Origin: Pyrococcus kukulkanii
GTDB lineage: Archaea > Methanobacteriota_B > Thermococci > Thermococcales > Thermococcaceae
Length of the DNA stretch: 64,000 nt
Direction of reading: 5' to 3'
Assembly: GCF_001577775.1 (NCBI RefSeq)
Contig: NZ_CP010835.1
Coordinates: forward strand, 310,001 to 374,000
The translations under genes and the position numbers were made by a program. Under the pieces are notes generated by a model. That model saw nothing but the letters and a program-made list of their open reading frames with translations, was not told where the DNA came from and did not search any database. Every line of letters begins with the position of its first letter. The stretch's first letter is position 1. This document shows, one piece after another, positions 18,283-26,283 of this stretch.

Positions 18283-18653
18283 GGGACGAGCTGATTGCAA
18301 TAGAGAGGAAGCTGTACAATTTATACAAGCTTGGAGAGATGTTCGCGAGTCAGGAGGATCCCTCTCTTGTAGATACTTTCCAGCTCTTGGCTGAGGAAAG
18401 CCTCAGGCATCAGAAAACCCTGTCCACGGTTGATCTCAACTTAAAGGGAGAACTAATATTTCCTGAAATAAGAGATAAGCCTCCATCGCTTGAAGAACTT
18501 ATAAGGGAAGCCATAATTGCCGAGGAGTTGTTAGCTAGAATATACTTAGAGCTCTCGGCCCAAGCTAATGGTAGCGTTAGGGACATCCTGAAGATGATGG
18601 GCGAGGAGTGTTTAAGGCACTCTTACAGGCTCAAGCTGATGTACGCGAAATGA
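18279..18653 (+). CDS. Ferritin-like diiron-type four-helix protein
   Basis: A 124-residue all-helical protein. Two ExxRH-like elements (EESLRHQ near 39-45 and EECLRHSYR near 108-116) plus E in IAIER and EELL give the ligand pattern of the ferritin/rubrerythrin superfamily. Iron binding or oxidative stress function is inferred. The ATGA overlap with the HAD gene suggests translational coupling. Confidence 0.65.
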   Translation: MRDELIAIERKLYNLYKLGEMFASQEDPSLVDTFQLLAEESLRHQKTLSTVDLNLKGELIFPEIRDKPPSLEELIREAIIAEELLARIYLELSAQANGSVRDILKMMGEECLRHSYRLKLMYAK

Positions 18654-18712
18654 CAATTCCCGTCCCCCAAAGCTTTAATACGTTTTATGGATTTAAAATA
18701 GTGGTGGTTGTC

Positions 18713-19441
18713 ATGGGTGTCGAGAAGGTTCCTAAGTACGACATTCCAGTTAAGAAGGTTGAATACGTATTCATCGAGCTTGACAAGATGAAGCCGCACG
18801 AGCAGCTTGTTCAGAGGGAGCTTGAGGACTTCATAGAGAGCGTTACCGGTAGTGGCATATTCTGGAAGCCAATGCTCCTAGCTAAGATCCCAGGAACCGA
18901 TGAGTACTTGATAGTTGACGGTCACCACCGCTGGGCCGGCCTCCAGAAGCTCGGCGCAAAGAGGGCCCCCTCGGTAATTCTTGACTACTTCGATGAGGGG
19001 GTTAAGGTCTACACATGGTATCCGGCATTTAAGGGGGACGTTAACAAGGTCATAGAGAGGCTAAAGGCTGAGGGCCTGGAGGTAATTGAAGATCCAGAGG
19101 CTGAAGAAAAGGCTGAGAGGGGAGAGATAGCCTTTGCTCTCGTAGGAGAGAAGAGCTATGCAATCCCAGGGAAGCTTGAGGAGCAGAAGAAGGTGAGCAA
19201 GGTTCTGGACGAGATGGATCAGGCGGGAGAGATAGAGCTCGTCTACTACGGCCTTAAGGAAGATGCTAAGGCGGATATGGAGAAGGGGGGGATAGATTAC
19301 GTCTTCATTAGGAAGGCCCCAACGAAGGAAGAGGTTATGGAGCTCGTGAAGAAGGGTGAAGTGTTCTCGCCTAAGACAACGAGGCACGTCCTTCCATTCA
19401 TTCCCGACAAGATCGACGTTAAGCTCGAGGATCTCTTCTGA
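18713..19441 (+). CDS. serK: Free L-serine kinase SerK (ADP-dependent, ParB-like fold)
   Basis: About 242 residues with the ParB/sulfiredoxin-like motif VDGHHRWAGLQKLGAKR near 75-92. In Thermococcus the ortholog phosphorylates free serine with ADP to O-phosphoserine for cysteine synthesis. The upstream frame extends to 18608 inside the previous gene, but GTGGTGG before ATG 18713 and TATA-like TTTAAAAT at 18691-18698 place the start here. Identification rests on recall of the family and the HHRW signature. Confidence 0.82.
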   Translation: MGVEKVPKYDIPVKKVEYVFIELDKMKPHEQLVQRELEDFIESVTGSGIFWKPMLLAKIPGTDEYLIVDGHHRWAGLQKLGAKRAPSVILDYFDEGVKVYTWYPAFKGDVNKVIERLKAEGLEVIEDPEAEEKAERGEIAFALVGEKSYAIPGKLEEQKKVSKVLDEMDQAGEIELVYYGLKEDAKADMEKGGIDYVFIRKAPTKEEVMELVKKGEVFSPKTTRHVLPFIPDKIDVKLEDLF

Positions 19442-19489
19442 GCGAAAGCCGTATATCCTTCTTTTCTTACACTTTTTAGGTGAAACGTC

Positions 19490-20395
19490 ATGAAGGTTTC
19501 TAAGCTTGCCGTGAAGATTTTAGAGAACGAGAGCGTGGTGTACTATGACCCAATATACCATGGAAGAACCCTGAAAGTGATAGGGATAGATGATGATCCC
19601 GTGGAGGTCATGGAATATCTCTTAGCTCAGTACAAGGAGAAAGGTTACTCTATAGTTGTCTTTGACACCTCGGGCCACTTTCCAACTGGGCTCTTCGAGA
19701 GCGTCCTTAGAATAGAAGAGGGAAACCCGGCTGGATTGGATCCGTTAAAGATGGCGAGGATGGGCATAATAAAGGACCCATACTCGGCCGTTACCATAGT
19801 CCAGACGATTTACGAGCTTGATTCCGCCTCAACCGATAAGCTCTACGCTGACTTCGTAACTGGAAAAGTTAACTCCATAGCAGATGCTGTCAAGGCCAAG
19901 AAGAACTACAGCGAGATAATCTTGGAGGGCTACACTGATCTTGACGAGATGCTCTTTTCTGGAGATCCGGTTAGGATCCCTGAGAGTGGGCTTATAGACC
20001 TTAGCGGGCTGAACAGCGTGACGCTAACTGGAATGGCCTTTCTTATTCTGGCTGCGGCAATGGAGGAGAGGAGGAGGGTTGTTTACGGTCTTTACGACAT
20101 TGCCGTTCTAACTTTCACTGGGGCCGGCAACGCTGGGTTGCCCCTCCTGACGAGGCCTGCGAGAAGAAGGGTTGCGATATTGGGGACAAAGTATCCTTTA
20201 GATCAAGTCCTCTCAATTCCTGGGCCCACCTTACTCTTATACAACGATCCCGATGTTCAATCTGCAATATATGAGAGCCAAGGTGTTCCCGCTGGTTTAA
20301 GAGCGTTCATAGACAAGGGGGAAGGGGCCTACATCTGGAGGTCTCCGGAGACGATAAACGTTGAGTTCGGTAAGGTTCTTAAGTTGCAACCTTAA
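19490..20395 (+). CDS. Conserved hypothetical, possibly degenerate HerA/VirB4-like
   Basis: A 301-residue soluble protein. The segments VVFDTSGHFPTGLFESV and PAGLDPLKMARMG resemble the region after the P-loop of HerA/VirB4 ATPases (DP.GEY and NPL), but there is no Walker A motif. The C-terminal half contains SIPGPTLLLYNDPDVQ. It lies directly before prefoldin beta. I do not assign a function; the relation to HerA is a weak inference. Confidence 0.6.
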   Translation: MKVSKLAVKILENESVVYYDPIYHGRTLKVIGIDDDPVEVMEYLLAQYKEKGYSIVVFDTSGHFPTGLFESVLRIEEGNPAGLDPLKMARMGIIKDPYSAVTIVQTIYELDSASTDKLYADFVTGKVNSIADAVKAKKNYSEIILEGYTDLDEMLFSGDPVRIPESGLIDLSGLNSVTLTGMAFLILAAAMEERRRVVYGLYDIAVLTFTGAGNAGLPLLTRPARRRVAILGTKYPLDQVLSIPGPTLLLYNDPDVQSAIYESQGVPAGLRAFIDKGEGAYIWRSPETINVEFGKVLKLQP

Positions 20396-20415
20396 CATAG
20401 GCTGGGGGTGTTAAA

Positions 20416-20769
20416 ATGCAGAACGTTCCTCCCCAGGTTCAGGCCATGCTTGGTCAGCTTGAAAGCTATCAGCAACAGCTTCAGCTTGTGATCCAGCAGA
20501 AGCAAAAGGTTCAGGCTGATTTGACGGAAGCAAAGAAGGCTTTGGAGGAGATAGAGAAGCTGCCAGATGATGCTATCATATACAAGACAGTTGGAACTTT
20601 AATAGTTAAGACTACGAAGGATAAGGCTCTCCAAGAGCTCAAGGAGAAAGTTGAAACCCTTAATGTCAGGCTCAACGCCCTCAACAGGCAGGAGCAGAAG
20701 ATCAACGAGAAGGTTAAAGAGCTAACCCAGAAGATCCAGGCAGCCTTGAGACCACCAACTGCCGGTTGA
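20416..20769 (+). CDS. pfdB: Prefoldin beta subunit
   Basis: A 117-residue protein with two coiled-coil helices around a short hairpin (DDAIIYKTVGTLIVKTTKDKA). It completes the prefoldin hexamer with the alpha subunit. GCTGGGGGTG precedes the ATG. It lies next to the DUF3194 and DHH genes, a common arrangement in Thermococcales. Confidence 0.95.
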   Translation: MQNVPPQVQAMLGQLESYQQQLQLVIQQKQKVQADLTEAKKALEEIEKLPDDAIIYKTVGTLIVKTTKDKALQELKEKVETLNVRLNALNRQEQKINEKVKELTQKIQAALRPPTAG

Positions 20770-20793
20770 TTTCTTTTATTTTTGGTGATCCTG

Positions 20794-21138
20794 ATGAGGA
20801 AAGTTGTCCACATAGGCCTTCCGAAGTTGAGTGAGGAAGAGCTGATTGAGGTAGGTAGCATAGCCCAGGAGGTCATCATTGATTATATATTCGACCATCT
20901 TGCGAAGAGCGAAGTTAGAGACATGGAAGTTACGGCGAGGATAAACCAGGGTGAAACCCTCGATTTGGAGATAGAGGTTTTCATTGAAGTCCCGATCTTT
21001 GTCAAGGTTGATGTTGATTCCTTAATTGAGGAGGCCATAGACAAGGCTTACGAGGCCGTTGAGAGGTACCTAAGGAGGAAATCAAATGAAAGGAGAGAGG
21101 AAGCTGAAGAACTTTCTGAAGAACTTGGAGAAGGATGA
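20794..21138 (+). CDS. DUF3194 protein
   Basis: A 114-residue alpha/beta protein (MRKVVHIGLPKLSEEELIEV). GGTGATCCTG directly before ATG 20794 identifies the start. The acidic C-terminal tail (RREEAEELSEELGEG) is translated from the region that also encodes the start of the DHH protein, a 53-bp overlap in another frame. Function unknown; linkage to prefoldin beta is conserved in the group. Confidence 0.75.
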   Translation: MRKVVHIGLPKLSEEELIEVGSIAQEVIIDYIFDHLAKSEVRDMEVTARINQGETLDLEIEVFIEVPIFVKVDVDSLIEEAIDKAYEAVERYLRRKSNERREEAEELSEELGEG

Positions 21139-22072
21139 GGGAATAATACTTTTATGTCACCACAACGCCGATCCCGATTCTTTAGGCTCCGCAATAGCGT
21201 TTTCGAACTTTCTCCTCTCCCTGGGATTTACTAGAGTTAGGATTGGCGTCGCCCAGAGCGTGGCGAGCTATTCTAGGCGTTTAATGGCTTTCTCTAAGGT
21301 TCCAATAGAGAAGAACCCCAGAATAGATGAAAGGGTCGTGTTCATCTTTGACACATCGTCCCTTGAGCAACTTGAGCCAATCGAAATTCCCCCCTCCTCT
21401 ACCATACTGGTCTTTGACCATCACGTCGAGAAGGAGAATCCTATACCTGCCGACATAGCTATAGTTGATCCAACTAGGACTTCTACAGCTGAGATAGTTT
21501 GGGAGCTCTTCAAAAAATTCAAGTACAGGGATGAGGACTCTGCAAGGGTTCTCCTCGCTGGAATAATATCGGATACATCGAACTTTAGGTATGCAAACGC
21601 CAAGACCTTCAAGACCGTGTACGAGATACTAAACCTATACAACTTCTCGATACCTGAGATCTCCCAGCTTGTCGCTCCGGTTAGCGATGAGAACACCGAG
21701 CAGGCGAAGAGGATGGCTATCCTCAAAGCTTGTCAGAGGATGGAGATCCACAAGGTCGGGAGGTTTGTGGTTGTGACGTCTAGGGTTTCCGCATATGAAG
21801 CCTTAGCCTGTAAGGTTTTCCTCCAGCTGGGAGCTGACGTTGCCATAGTCGGGAGCGAGAAAGGTGGGGTTAGGATTTCTGCAAGGGCCAAGGATTACCT
21901 CGTTAAGAGGGGACTTCATCTTGGCAAAATTATGGAGAAGGTCGGGCCGATAATTGAGGGTTCCGGCGGAGGGCATGCTGGGGCCGCGGGAGCTAATGGC
22001 AAGAAGAACTTAAGTGAGGCGATAAAGTTCTTGGTTAAGGAGATTGAGAAGTTTTTGAGGGGTCTATCTTAG
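21086..22072 (+). CDS. DHH family phosphoesterase (NrnA/RecJ-like)
   Basis: A 328-residue enzyme with the DHH signatures CHHNADPDSLGSA (near 24-36), VFIFDTSS, VFDHHVEK and a DHHA1 C-terminus ending in GSGGGHAGAAG. These bind Mn and cleave small oligonucleotides, nucleotides or cyclic dinucleotides. AGGAGGAAATC before the ATG confirms a start inside the DUF3194 gene. The 3' end overlaps the convergent HEPN-MNT gene by 38 bp. Confidence 0.9.
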   Translation: MKGERKLKNFLKNLEKDEGIILLCHHNADPDSLGSAIAFSNFLLSLGFTRVRIGVAQSVASYSRRLMAFSKVPIEKNPRIDERVVFIFDTSSLEQLEPIEIPPSSTILVFDHHVEKENPIPADIAIVDPTRTSTAEIVWELFKKFKYRDEDSARVLLAGIISDTSNFRYANAKTFKTVYEILNLYNFSIPEISQLVAPVSDENTEQAKRMAILKACQRMEIHKVGRFVVVTSRVSAYEALACKVFLQLGADVAIVGSEKGGVRISARAKDYLVKRGLHLGKIMEKVGPIIEGSGGGHAGAAGANGKKNLSEAIKFLVKEIEKFLRGLS

Positions 22073-22805
22073 CTAGCTTCACCTTTAGAACATCCCTATA
22101 GTACTTGAATCCTTCGCCATCAACTATGTGGAACTCAAACGGATGATTGTCGGGAAGTTCGGCGAGCTCTTCAATTTTCTCCCTGATATCGTTTTCATCT
22201 GGAAGTTTTTTGACCTTTACTAGAACATCAACGTCGCTCCCCGCGGTGAATTTTCCAGTTAGGACGCTTCCGAAAATGTATATTTCACACTCTCCAAAAA
22301 TCTCCCTGCATGCCCTCTCTATGGCAGGGAGGTACTTGCGGTAGTTTTTAATCACATGATGTACCTTTCCCTTCCCTTCTTTATCATCTTCTTCACTAAT
22401 TCTTCTCTCGAATTCATCAGCAAGAACCTCCACGAATTTAATGACGTCCTTTGCAAGCTTTGATAACTCTTCCGCATCCTCCTTCTCATAAACCTTGGGC
22501 TCGTACCTCGCGAGGATGTGCGCTGATTCTAGCTCTTTCAAAATACTCCTGTTTTCTTTTATGAACTCGCTTATCTTATCTTGGGCTTCTATCGCCTCAC
22601 TGAGGAACTCAAGTAGCTCCCTCAATGAATGCGTCTTAGGCTTGATTCCCGAGTACTTCACCAATAGGGCTTTGAGGTACAGCTGAAGTCCCTGCTCAGC
22701 CAAGAACACCGCGCTATCATATTTTTCCCTGGCCAGTGCAACTTCTGCAAGTTCAAGGAACTCGGCGGATTTATTTAACAGCACTTCGACTTCATCGTAA
22801 TGCAT
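22035..22805 (-). CDS. HEPN-MNT fusion protein
   Basis: A 256-residue protein with an N-terminal HEPN domain (about 1-120; KSAEFLELAEVALAREKYDSA, KTHSLRELLEFL) and a C-terminal minimal nucleotidyltransferase (about 145-256; FGSVLTGKFTAGSDVDVLV). In two-gene systems the MNT AMPylates and neutralises the HEPN RNase. Here both parts are one chain, and I do not see the RX4-6H toxin motif, so the HEPN part may be inactive. Starts at ATG 22805. Confidence 0.8.
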   Translation of the reverse strand: MHYDEVEVLLNKSAEFLELAEVALAREKYDSAVFLAEQGLQLYLKALLVKYSGIKPKTHSLRELLEFLSEAIEAQDKISEFIKENRSILKELESAHILARYEPKVYEKEDAEELSKLAKDVIKFVEVLADEFERRISEEDDKEGKGKVHHVIKNYRKYLPAIERACREIFGECEIYIFGSVLTGKFTAGSDVDVLVKVKKLPDENDIREKIEELAELPDNHPFEFHIVDGEGFKYYRDVLKVKLAKIDPSKTSQSP

Positions 22806-22876
22806 TCCACCACCTAAAATTTCCTATCTCAAATAACGTTTTTAACGTTCCCTTCAAAATTCCTCGGGGTGAGGTT

Positions 22877-23212
22877 ATGGCGAAGTGTCCTGTTTGCGGT
22901 TCGCCCCTTGACTGGAGGGAGCTCATCGATCAAATGCTAACCCTTGAAAACTTCAGCGAACTCCTTAAGAGCAAGGATGACTTCATAAATGCTTTGGAGA
23001 ACTTTGCATTTAAATGTCCCCATTGCGGCGAAGAGTTTTACGGTAAGTTCCTGCCCAGGGATGAGGCTGAGAAAGTCTTTGATTTACTGAACGACTTTAA
23101 GGGGTCGATAGACTGGGAGAAGAAGAAGGTAAGGATAAGGCTGAATCAGCTGTTGGCTTTGGATAAAATGCTTGAGGAGTGGGATAAGAGGGTTAAAACT
23201 GGGAAATTTTAA
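22877..23212 (+). CDS. Small zinc-ribbon protein
   Basis: A 111-residue protein with two CxxC pairs (CPVCGS at 4-9 and CPHCGE around 52-57) that form one zinc ribbon, separated by a helical insert, and a helical C-terminus. GGGGTGAGG precedes ATG 22877; the longer upstream frame overlaps the divergent gene's start and is rejected. Function unknown. Confidence 0.7.
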   Translation: MAKCPVCGSPLDWRELIDQMLTLENFSELLKSKDDFINALENFAFKCPHCGEEFYGKFLPRDEAEKVFDLLNDFKGSIDWEKKKVRIRLNQLLALDKMLEEWDKRVKTGKF

Positions 23213-23247
23213 TATACTTTTCCGTTTTACTTTGGTTTGGTGGGATA

Positions 23248-23487
23248 ATGGAAGTCAAAATGGACTCTAAGGGAAGACTCTACATTCCGAAGGACGTTAG
23301 AAAAGGAATTGGCAAAGAGTTCTATCTTGTAAGGATGGACAATGAGATAATTCTTGTTCCAAAGCCGAAAGATCCTGTTAAAAAATTAGAAGAATTGGGC
23401 CGTTCTTTGCCGGATGTTCCGATAAAAGACCTTAAAAAAATGATTCGAAAAGCGATGCTGGAGGAAATTGAGGAGGAGTTGAAATGA
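23248..23487 (+). CDS. vapB: AbrB-family VapB antitoxin
   Basis: A 79-residue protein with a swapped-hairpin AbrB N-terminus (MEVKMDSKGRLYIPKDVRK) and a C-terminal tail predicted to bind the toxin. A TATA-like TTTTAATATAC lies at 23206-23217. The stop overlaps the PIN start as ATGA, so the pair is translationally coupled. Confidence 0.85.
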   Translation: MEVKMDSKGRLYIPKDVRKGIGKEFYLVRMDNEIILVPKPKDPVKKLEELGRSLPDVPIKDLKKMIRKAMLEEIEEELK

Positions 23488-23864
23488 TTTATGCGGATAC
23501 GGATTTCTTCCTTGCTCTTTTAAAGCCCCAAGATTGGCTAAAAGAAAACGCCAAGAGAATTCTTAAGGAGTATGGGGGACAAATAACTACCTCCGTTGCA
23601 ACATTCATTGAGCTAATGTTTCTGTCGAAGAAGTTTAACCTTGATCCGGTGGAGCTTACCGTGTCCGTTATGGAGATATGCAAAATAAGGGACGAGAGGC
23701 TGATAAAAGCGGCCCTGTACATTAAGCATTATGGTCTTACGGTTCTCGATGCATTTCACGCTGCGTTCAGTGAAGGGGTGATAATAAGTTCTGACTCGGT
23801 TTTTGATAAGATAGGACTAAAAAGGATAAGGCTTGAGGGTGATGGAAATGTGGGACACGAGTAA
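23484..23864 (+). CDS. vapC: PIN domain VapC toxin
   Basis: A 126-residue PIN domain with [10 protein letters not shown] at the N-terminus, E in [11 protein letters not shown] in LDAFHAAF and D in ISSDSVFD, so the acidic active site is intact. The AbrB antitoxin is directly upstream. The end overlaps the leader of the EMAP-domain gene. Confidence 0.85.
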   Translation: MIYADTDFFLALLKPQDWLKENAKRILKEYGGQITTSVATFIELMFLSKKFNLDPVELTVSVMEICKIRDERLIKAALYIKHYGLTVLDAFHAAFSEGVIISSDSVFDKIGLKRIRLEGDGNVGHE

Positions 23865-24573
23865 GGATTACAGGTTATTGGTCGCTGAGAAGGCCGTTGA
23901 GTTATTCTTGAGAACTATAGAGGGGGCAAAGTTCAGGGGGCAGTGGGACAAGAAGAAGGCGGTTAAGCTTGCTAAAGAAATGATCCCCGAGATACAGGCC
24001 ATGAGGTACAGCTACCTTGACCCCCAGGAGTTGGTTGACACCCCCCAGATGAGGGCCCTCAAGGAGAAGGCCCAGGGGATAATTGAAGCCCTGGGCGGAG
24101 AGGACTGGCACCACAAGTTCATAAGTCAGGCCAGCAAGGATGAGAGGGAAAAAGTTGAGGAGCAGGTTGCGAAGATAAGGTTCTTCCTCAACACGATCCT
24201 GGGGCTGGACAGGAGGTTAAAGCTTGGAAAAATCAACGATCCAGTAATTGCCGTCGATATAGTTGTTGGCGAGGTGATGAGCGTGGGAAAGCATCCTAAT
24301 GCAGATAAGCTACTCGTCACCAACGTGAACATCGGGGAGAGGGCTGTAACCGTCGTCACCAACGATCTCACCGTGAAGGAAGGGAACAGGGTTGCAGTTG
24401 CGTTACTGCCCCCGAGGAGCTTCTTCGGGATAGTGAGTGAGGGGATGTTCCTGGGTGCCGGCCAGGGAGTCCTCAAGGATGTGAAGGGTGAGATAGGTGG
24501 TTTGCCCAAGGGGATTCCCTTGGAAGCGTTGAATGAAACAAGAAACCTCGTGGAGGCGTTCTTGAAGGGATGA
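23848..24573 (+). CDS. tRNA-binding (EMAP/tRNA_bind) domain protein, COG2517-like
   Basis: About 241 residues. A helical N-terminal region (1-130) precedes an OB-fold tRNA-binding domain (about 135-240; [26 protein letters not shown]) like the C-terminus of methionyl-tRNA synthetase or EMAPII. GGGTGAT before ATG 23848 sets the start. Its stop overlaps the start of the broken MNT gene as ATGA. Confidence 0.85.
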   Translation: MWDTSKDYRLLVAEKAVELFLRTIEGAKFRGQWDKKKAVKLAKEMIPEIQAMRYSYLDPQELVDTPQMRALKEKAQGIIEALGGEDWHHKFISQASKDEREKVEEQVAKIRFFLNTILGLDRRLKLGKINDPVIAVDIVVGEVMSVGKHPNADKLLVTNVNIGERAVTVVTNDLTVKEGNRVAVALLPPRSFFGIVSEGMFLGAGQGVLKDVKGEIGGLPKGIPLEALNETRNLVEAFLKG

Positions 24574-24855
24574 ACAGGGAGAAAGAGCTTAGATAGGATA
24601 CTAAGAAAAGTTCAAGAGAATGAATCCGTTAGGTTAGTCATACCCTTTGGCTCCCTAGAGAAACAAGTGATCTTACTTGATAATAGTGAAGGAAACTGAG
24701 AAGAGGTTCCTTGACAGGTTGGATGAGTACTATGAAATCGTTGGAGTTGCAGTTGCTCCAGAGGAGTTGAGGCCATGAAAGAGAGTCCCTTTATTAAGAG
24801 GGCTTTAAGGGAGGGTATCGTCGTTTATGAGAAGGGATCCCAGGGAAGAGGCTGA
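24570..24855 (+). pseudogene. Decayed MNT nucleotidyltransferase (antitoxin) gene
   Basis: Pieces of an MNT protein appear in three frames: an ATG start (MNREKEL), DRILRKVQENESVRLV with PFGSL, then IVKETEKRFLDRLDEYYEIV with GVAVA and PEEL, and finally [20 protein letters not shown]. The GSxxxG...DxD active site is mostly deleted. At least two frameshifts and one deletion are needed to explain it. It overlaps the broken HEPN gene as in intact MNT/HEPN pairs. Confidence 0.75.
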
Positions 24856-25140
24856 AAGGTGGTGGAGGCAGGCAGTGAGGGATCTTGAAGATGCAAAATT
24901 CGTGTTCCATGGAAAAAGGTACAACTTAGCGTGCTTCTTGGCTCAGCAGGCCGCTGAGAAAGCACTGAAAGCTTACCTCTATTATATGGGGGAAGAGTTC
25001 GTGCCTGGGAATTCCGTGTCGGATCTTGCAAGGCAGGTGTCCTGGATAAGTATTATATCCCCACCAGGTATCCAAATGGGCTCCCTGGGGGAGTTCCTTA
25101 TGAGGCTTTTGATGAGTACGATGCGGAGAGAGCTATCCGT
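24827..25140 (+). pseudogene. Decayed HEPN domain gene
   Basis: The first 70 residues read as a normal HEPN protein ([39 protein letters not shown]). After ARQ the frame is lost and a later part ([20 protein letters not shown], then [12 protein letters not shown]) continues in another frame, with about 30 residues missing. The homology stops exactly where the GC-rich element at 25138 begins, so the tail was probably replaced. Confidence 0.75.
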
Positions 25141-25253
25141 TTCCGCTATCGGTTGCGTTTGTTGCAACCGGTGCGGTTGGTTTCGCGCTCCCGCTCACAT
25201 TAGGATCATAGGCTCAAGCGGGAGGTCATCAACCTCCGGGCCGAACGGAAACG
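25138..25253. other. GC-rich structured element (candidate ncRNA or IS200/605-type end remnant)
   Basis: The stretch is clearly richer in G+C than its neighbours and folds: CGTTTCCG (25138-25145) pairs with CGGAAACG (25246-25253); CGGTTGC (25150-25156) with GCAACCG (25164-25170); CTCCCGCT (25188-25195) with AGCGGGAG (25217-25224); and, alternatively, GGAGGT (25221-25226) with ACCTCC (25232-25237). High GC plus closed stems is typical of ncRNAs in hyperthermophiles. A remnant of a transposon end with its structured RNA is an alternative. No promoter is evident. Confidence 0.45.
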
Positions 25254-25399
25254 ACCCCAATAAAAAACATACACCCAGAACTTAAAAAAACCTTACAGTA
25301 ACAAAAATACACAAACACAACAAAAGAAACCACTGAAAGAACAGCCTTTAGCTGAAATGGTTATTAAATTTGTCAAGGATAAGGTAGAGGGGATCCAAG
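25254..25399. other. A+C-rich intergenic stretch
   Basis: Between the structured element and the cupin gene the plus strand is strongly enriched in A and C with very few G or T (25262-25335). I see no frame, promoter or repeat array in it. GAGGGGATCC at its end is the ribosome binding site of the cupin gene. Confidence 0.4.
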
Positions 25400-25738
25400 G
25401 TGAAGGCCAAGATCGAGAAGAAGATTGACAGGGGAAGCTACGTTAAGATACCACTGTTTGAGGGCAAACTTCCAGAGGGCAATTATGCTCAGATAGTTGA
25501 GATAAAGCCTAAGGCTGAGGTTGGGAAGCACTACCACAAGTTTCAGTACGAGCTCTTCTACATAATCTCCGGAACAGCGAGGCTGGGAATAGGGGAAGAA
25601 GAATTTGAAGCAAAGCCTGGGGAAATTTACCTCGTCACTCCAGGGGCGGTTCATTGGGTAATTAACGAAAGCGATGAGCCCTTCAAGTTGCTCGTGGTTA
25701 AGATGAACTACCGCGGGGAAGATACGGTGTGGCTTTAG
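25400..25738 (+). CDS. Cupin domain protein
   Basis: A 112-residue single-domain cupin. Motif 1 is KHYHKFQYELFYIISG and motif 2 is PGEIYLVTPGAVHWVIN; two histidines, a glutamate and the late histidine can form the metal site. The substrate is unknown. It starts with GTG after the strong GAGGGGATCC. It lies just before an AbrB-type gene. Confidence 0.85.
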   Translation: MKAKIEKKIDRGSYVKIPLFEGKLPEGNYAQIVEIKPKAEVGKHYHKFQYELFYIISGTARLGIGEEEFEAKPGEIYLVTPGAVHWVINESDEPFKLLVVKMNYRGEDTVWL

Positions 25739-25754
25739 AGAGGAGGGTCTTCAA

Positions 25755-26027
25755 ATGCCGCTCGTAAAAGTCACAAAGAACTATCGAATAACGATACCTT
25801 CTAAAATTAGAAATGCCCTGAGGATAAGGGAGGGAGAGTATCTCAGAGTAGAGCTAAGGGGAAATGAGATCGTTATTAGGAAGATTAATCTGGAATGGCC
25901 AACTATAGACCTTGGTCGAGATTTTTCACCGGAAGATATTGAAGGAATTATAAGGAAAGTGCTATCAGAGGTTTCAAATTGGGAAACTAATCATTGGCCA
26001 AAGGCCCCAGGGATTAAGAATTTCTGA
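25755..26027 (+). CDS. Orphan AbrB/SpoVT-type DNA-binding protein
   Basis: A 90-residue protein with an AbrB hairpin (LVKVTKNYRITIPSKIRNAL, RIREGEYLRVELRGNEIVI) and a short tail with FSPEDIEGIIRKVL. It looks like a VapB antitoxin, but no PIN gene follows; the tRNA-Gly gene lies 45 bp downstream. It could be an orphan antitoxin whose toxin was lost, or an independent regulator. Confidence 0.75.
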   Translation: MPLVKVTKNYRITIPSKIRNALRIREGEYLRVELRGNEIVIRKINLEWPTIDLGRDFSPEDIEGIIRKVLSEVSNWETNHWPKAPGIKNF

Positions 26028-26072
26028 CGAAAGTCTTATAAAATGGGTGTTGGTGAGTATGTATCGGCTTGT

Positions 26073-26150
26073 GCGGTGGTAGTCTAGCCTGGCCTAGGAC
26101 GCCACCCTGCCAAGGTGGAGACCCGGGTTCAAATCCCGGCCACCGCACCA
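26073..26150 (+). tRNA. tRNA-Gly (GCC), copy 1, CCA encoded
   Basis: A complete 78-nt cloverleaf: acceptor GCGGTGG/CCACCGC, anticodon loop CTGCCAA giving GCC, T-loop GGTTCAAATCC, discriminator A and an encoded CCA. TATA-like CTTATAAAA lies at 26035-26043 and a T-rich terminator follows. The sequence is identical to the copy at 29469-29546. Confidence 0.97.
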
Positions 26151-26238
26151 CAACTTTTCTTTGATCTTTAATGAATGCGCCAGTCGAAACGGAATAGGTT
26201 CAAAAGGAGTATTCTATGGGCACCAACTATTTATAAGC

Positions 26239-26256
26239 TGGTCATCTTAATGACCA
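26239..26256. promoter_or_regulatory. Palindromic operator of the broken ATPase gene
   Basis: TGGTCAT (26239-26245) and ATGACCA (26250-26256) are perfect 7-bp arms around CTTA. The palindrome directly follows the TATA box TATTTATAAG (26228-26237) and covers the expected transcription start, the same layout as at the intact ATPase genes. Confidence 0.5.
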
Positions 26257-26283
26257 AATAGGTTGGGCTTATGGTTCATCCAG

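Noticed and set aside
25131-25285. Cys-containing frame ([10 protein letters not shown]) as a TnpB zinc ribbon
   Set aside because: The frame lacks other TnpB motifs and lies within the structured element; it is mentioned only as an alternative origin.
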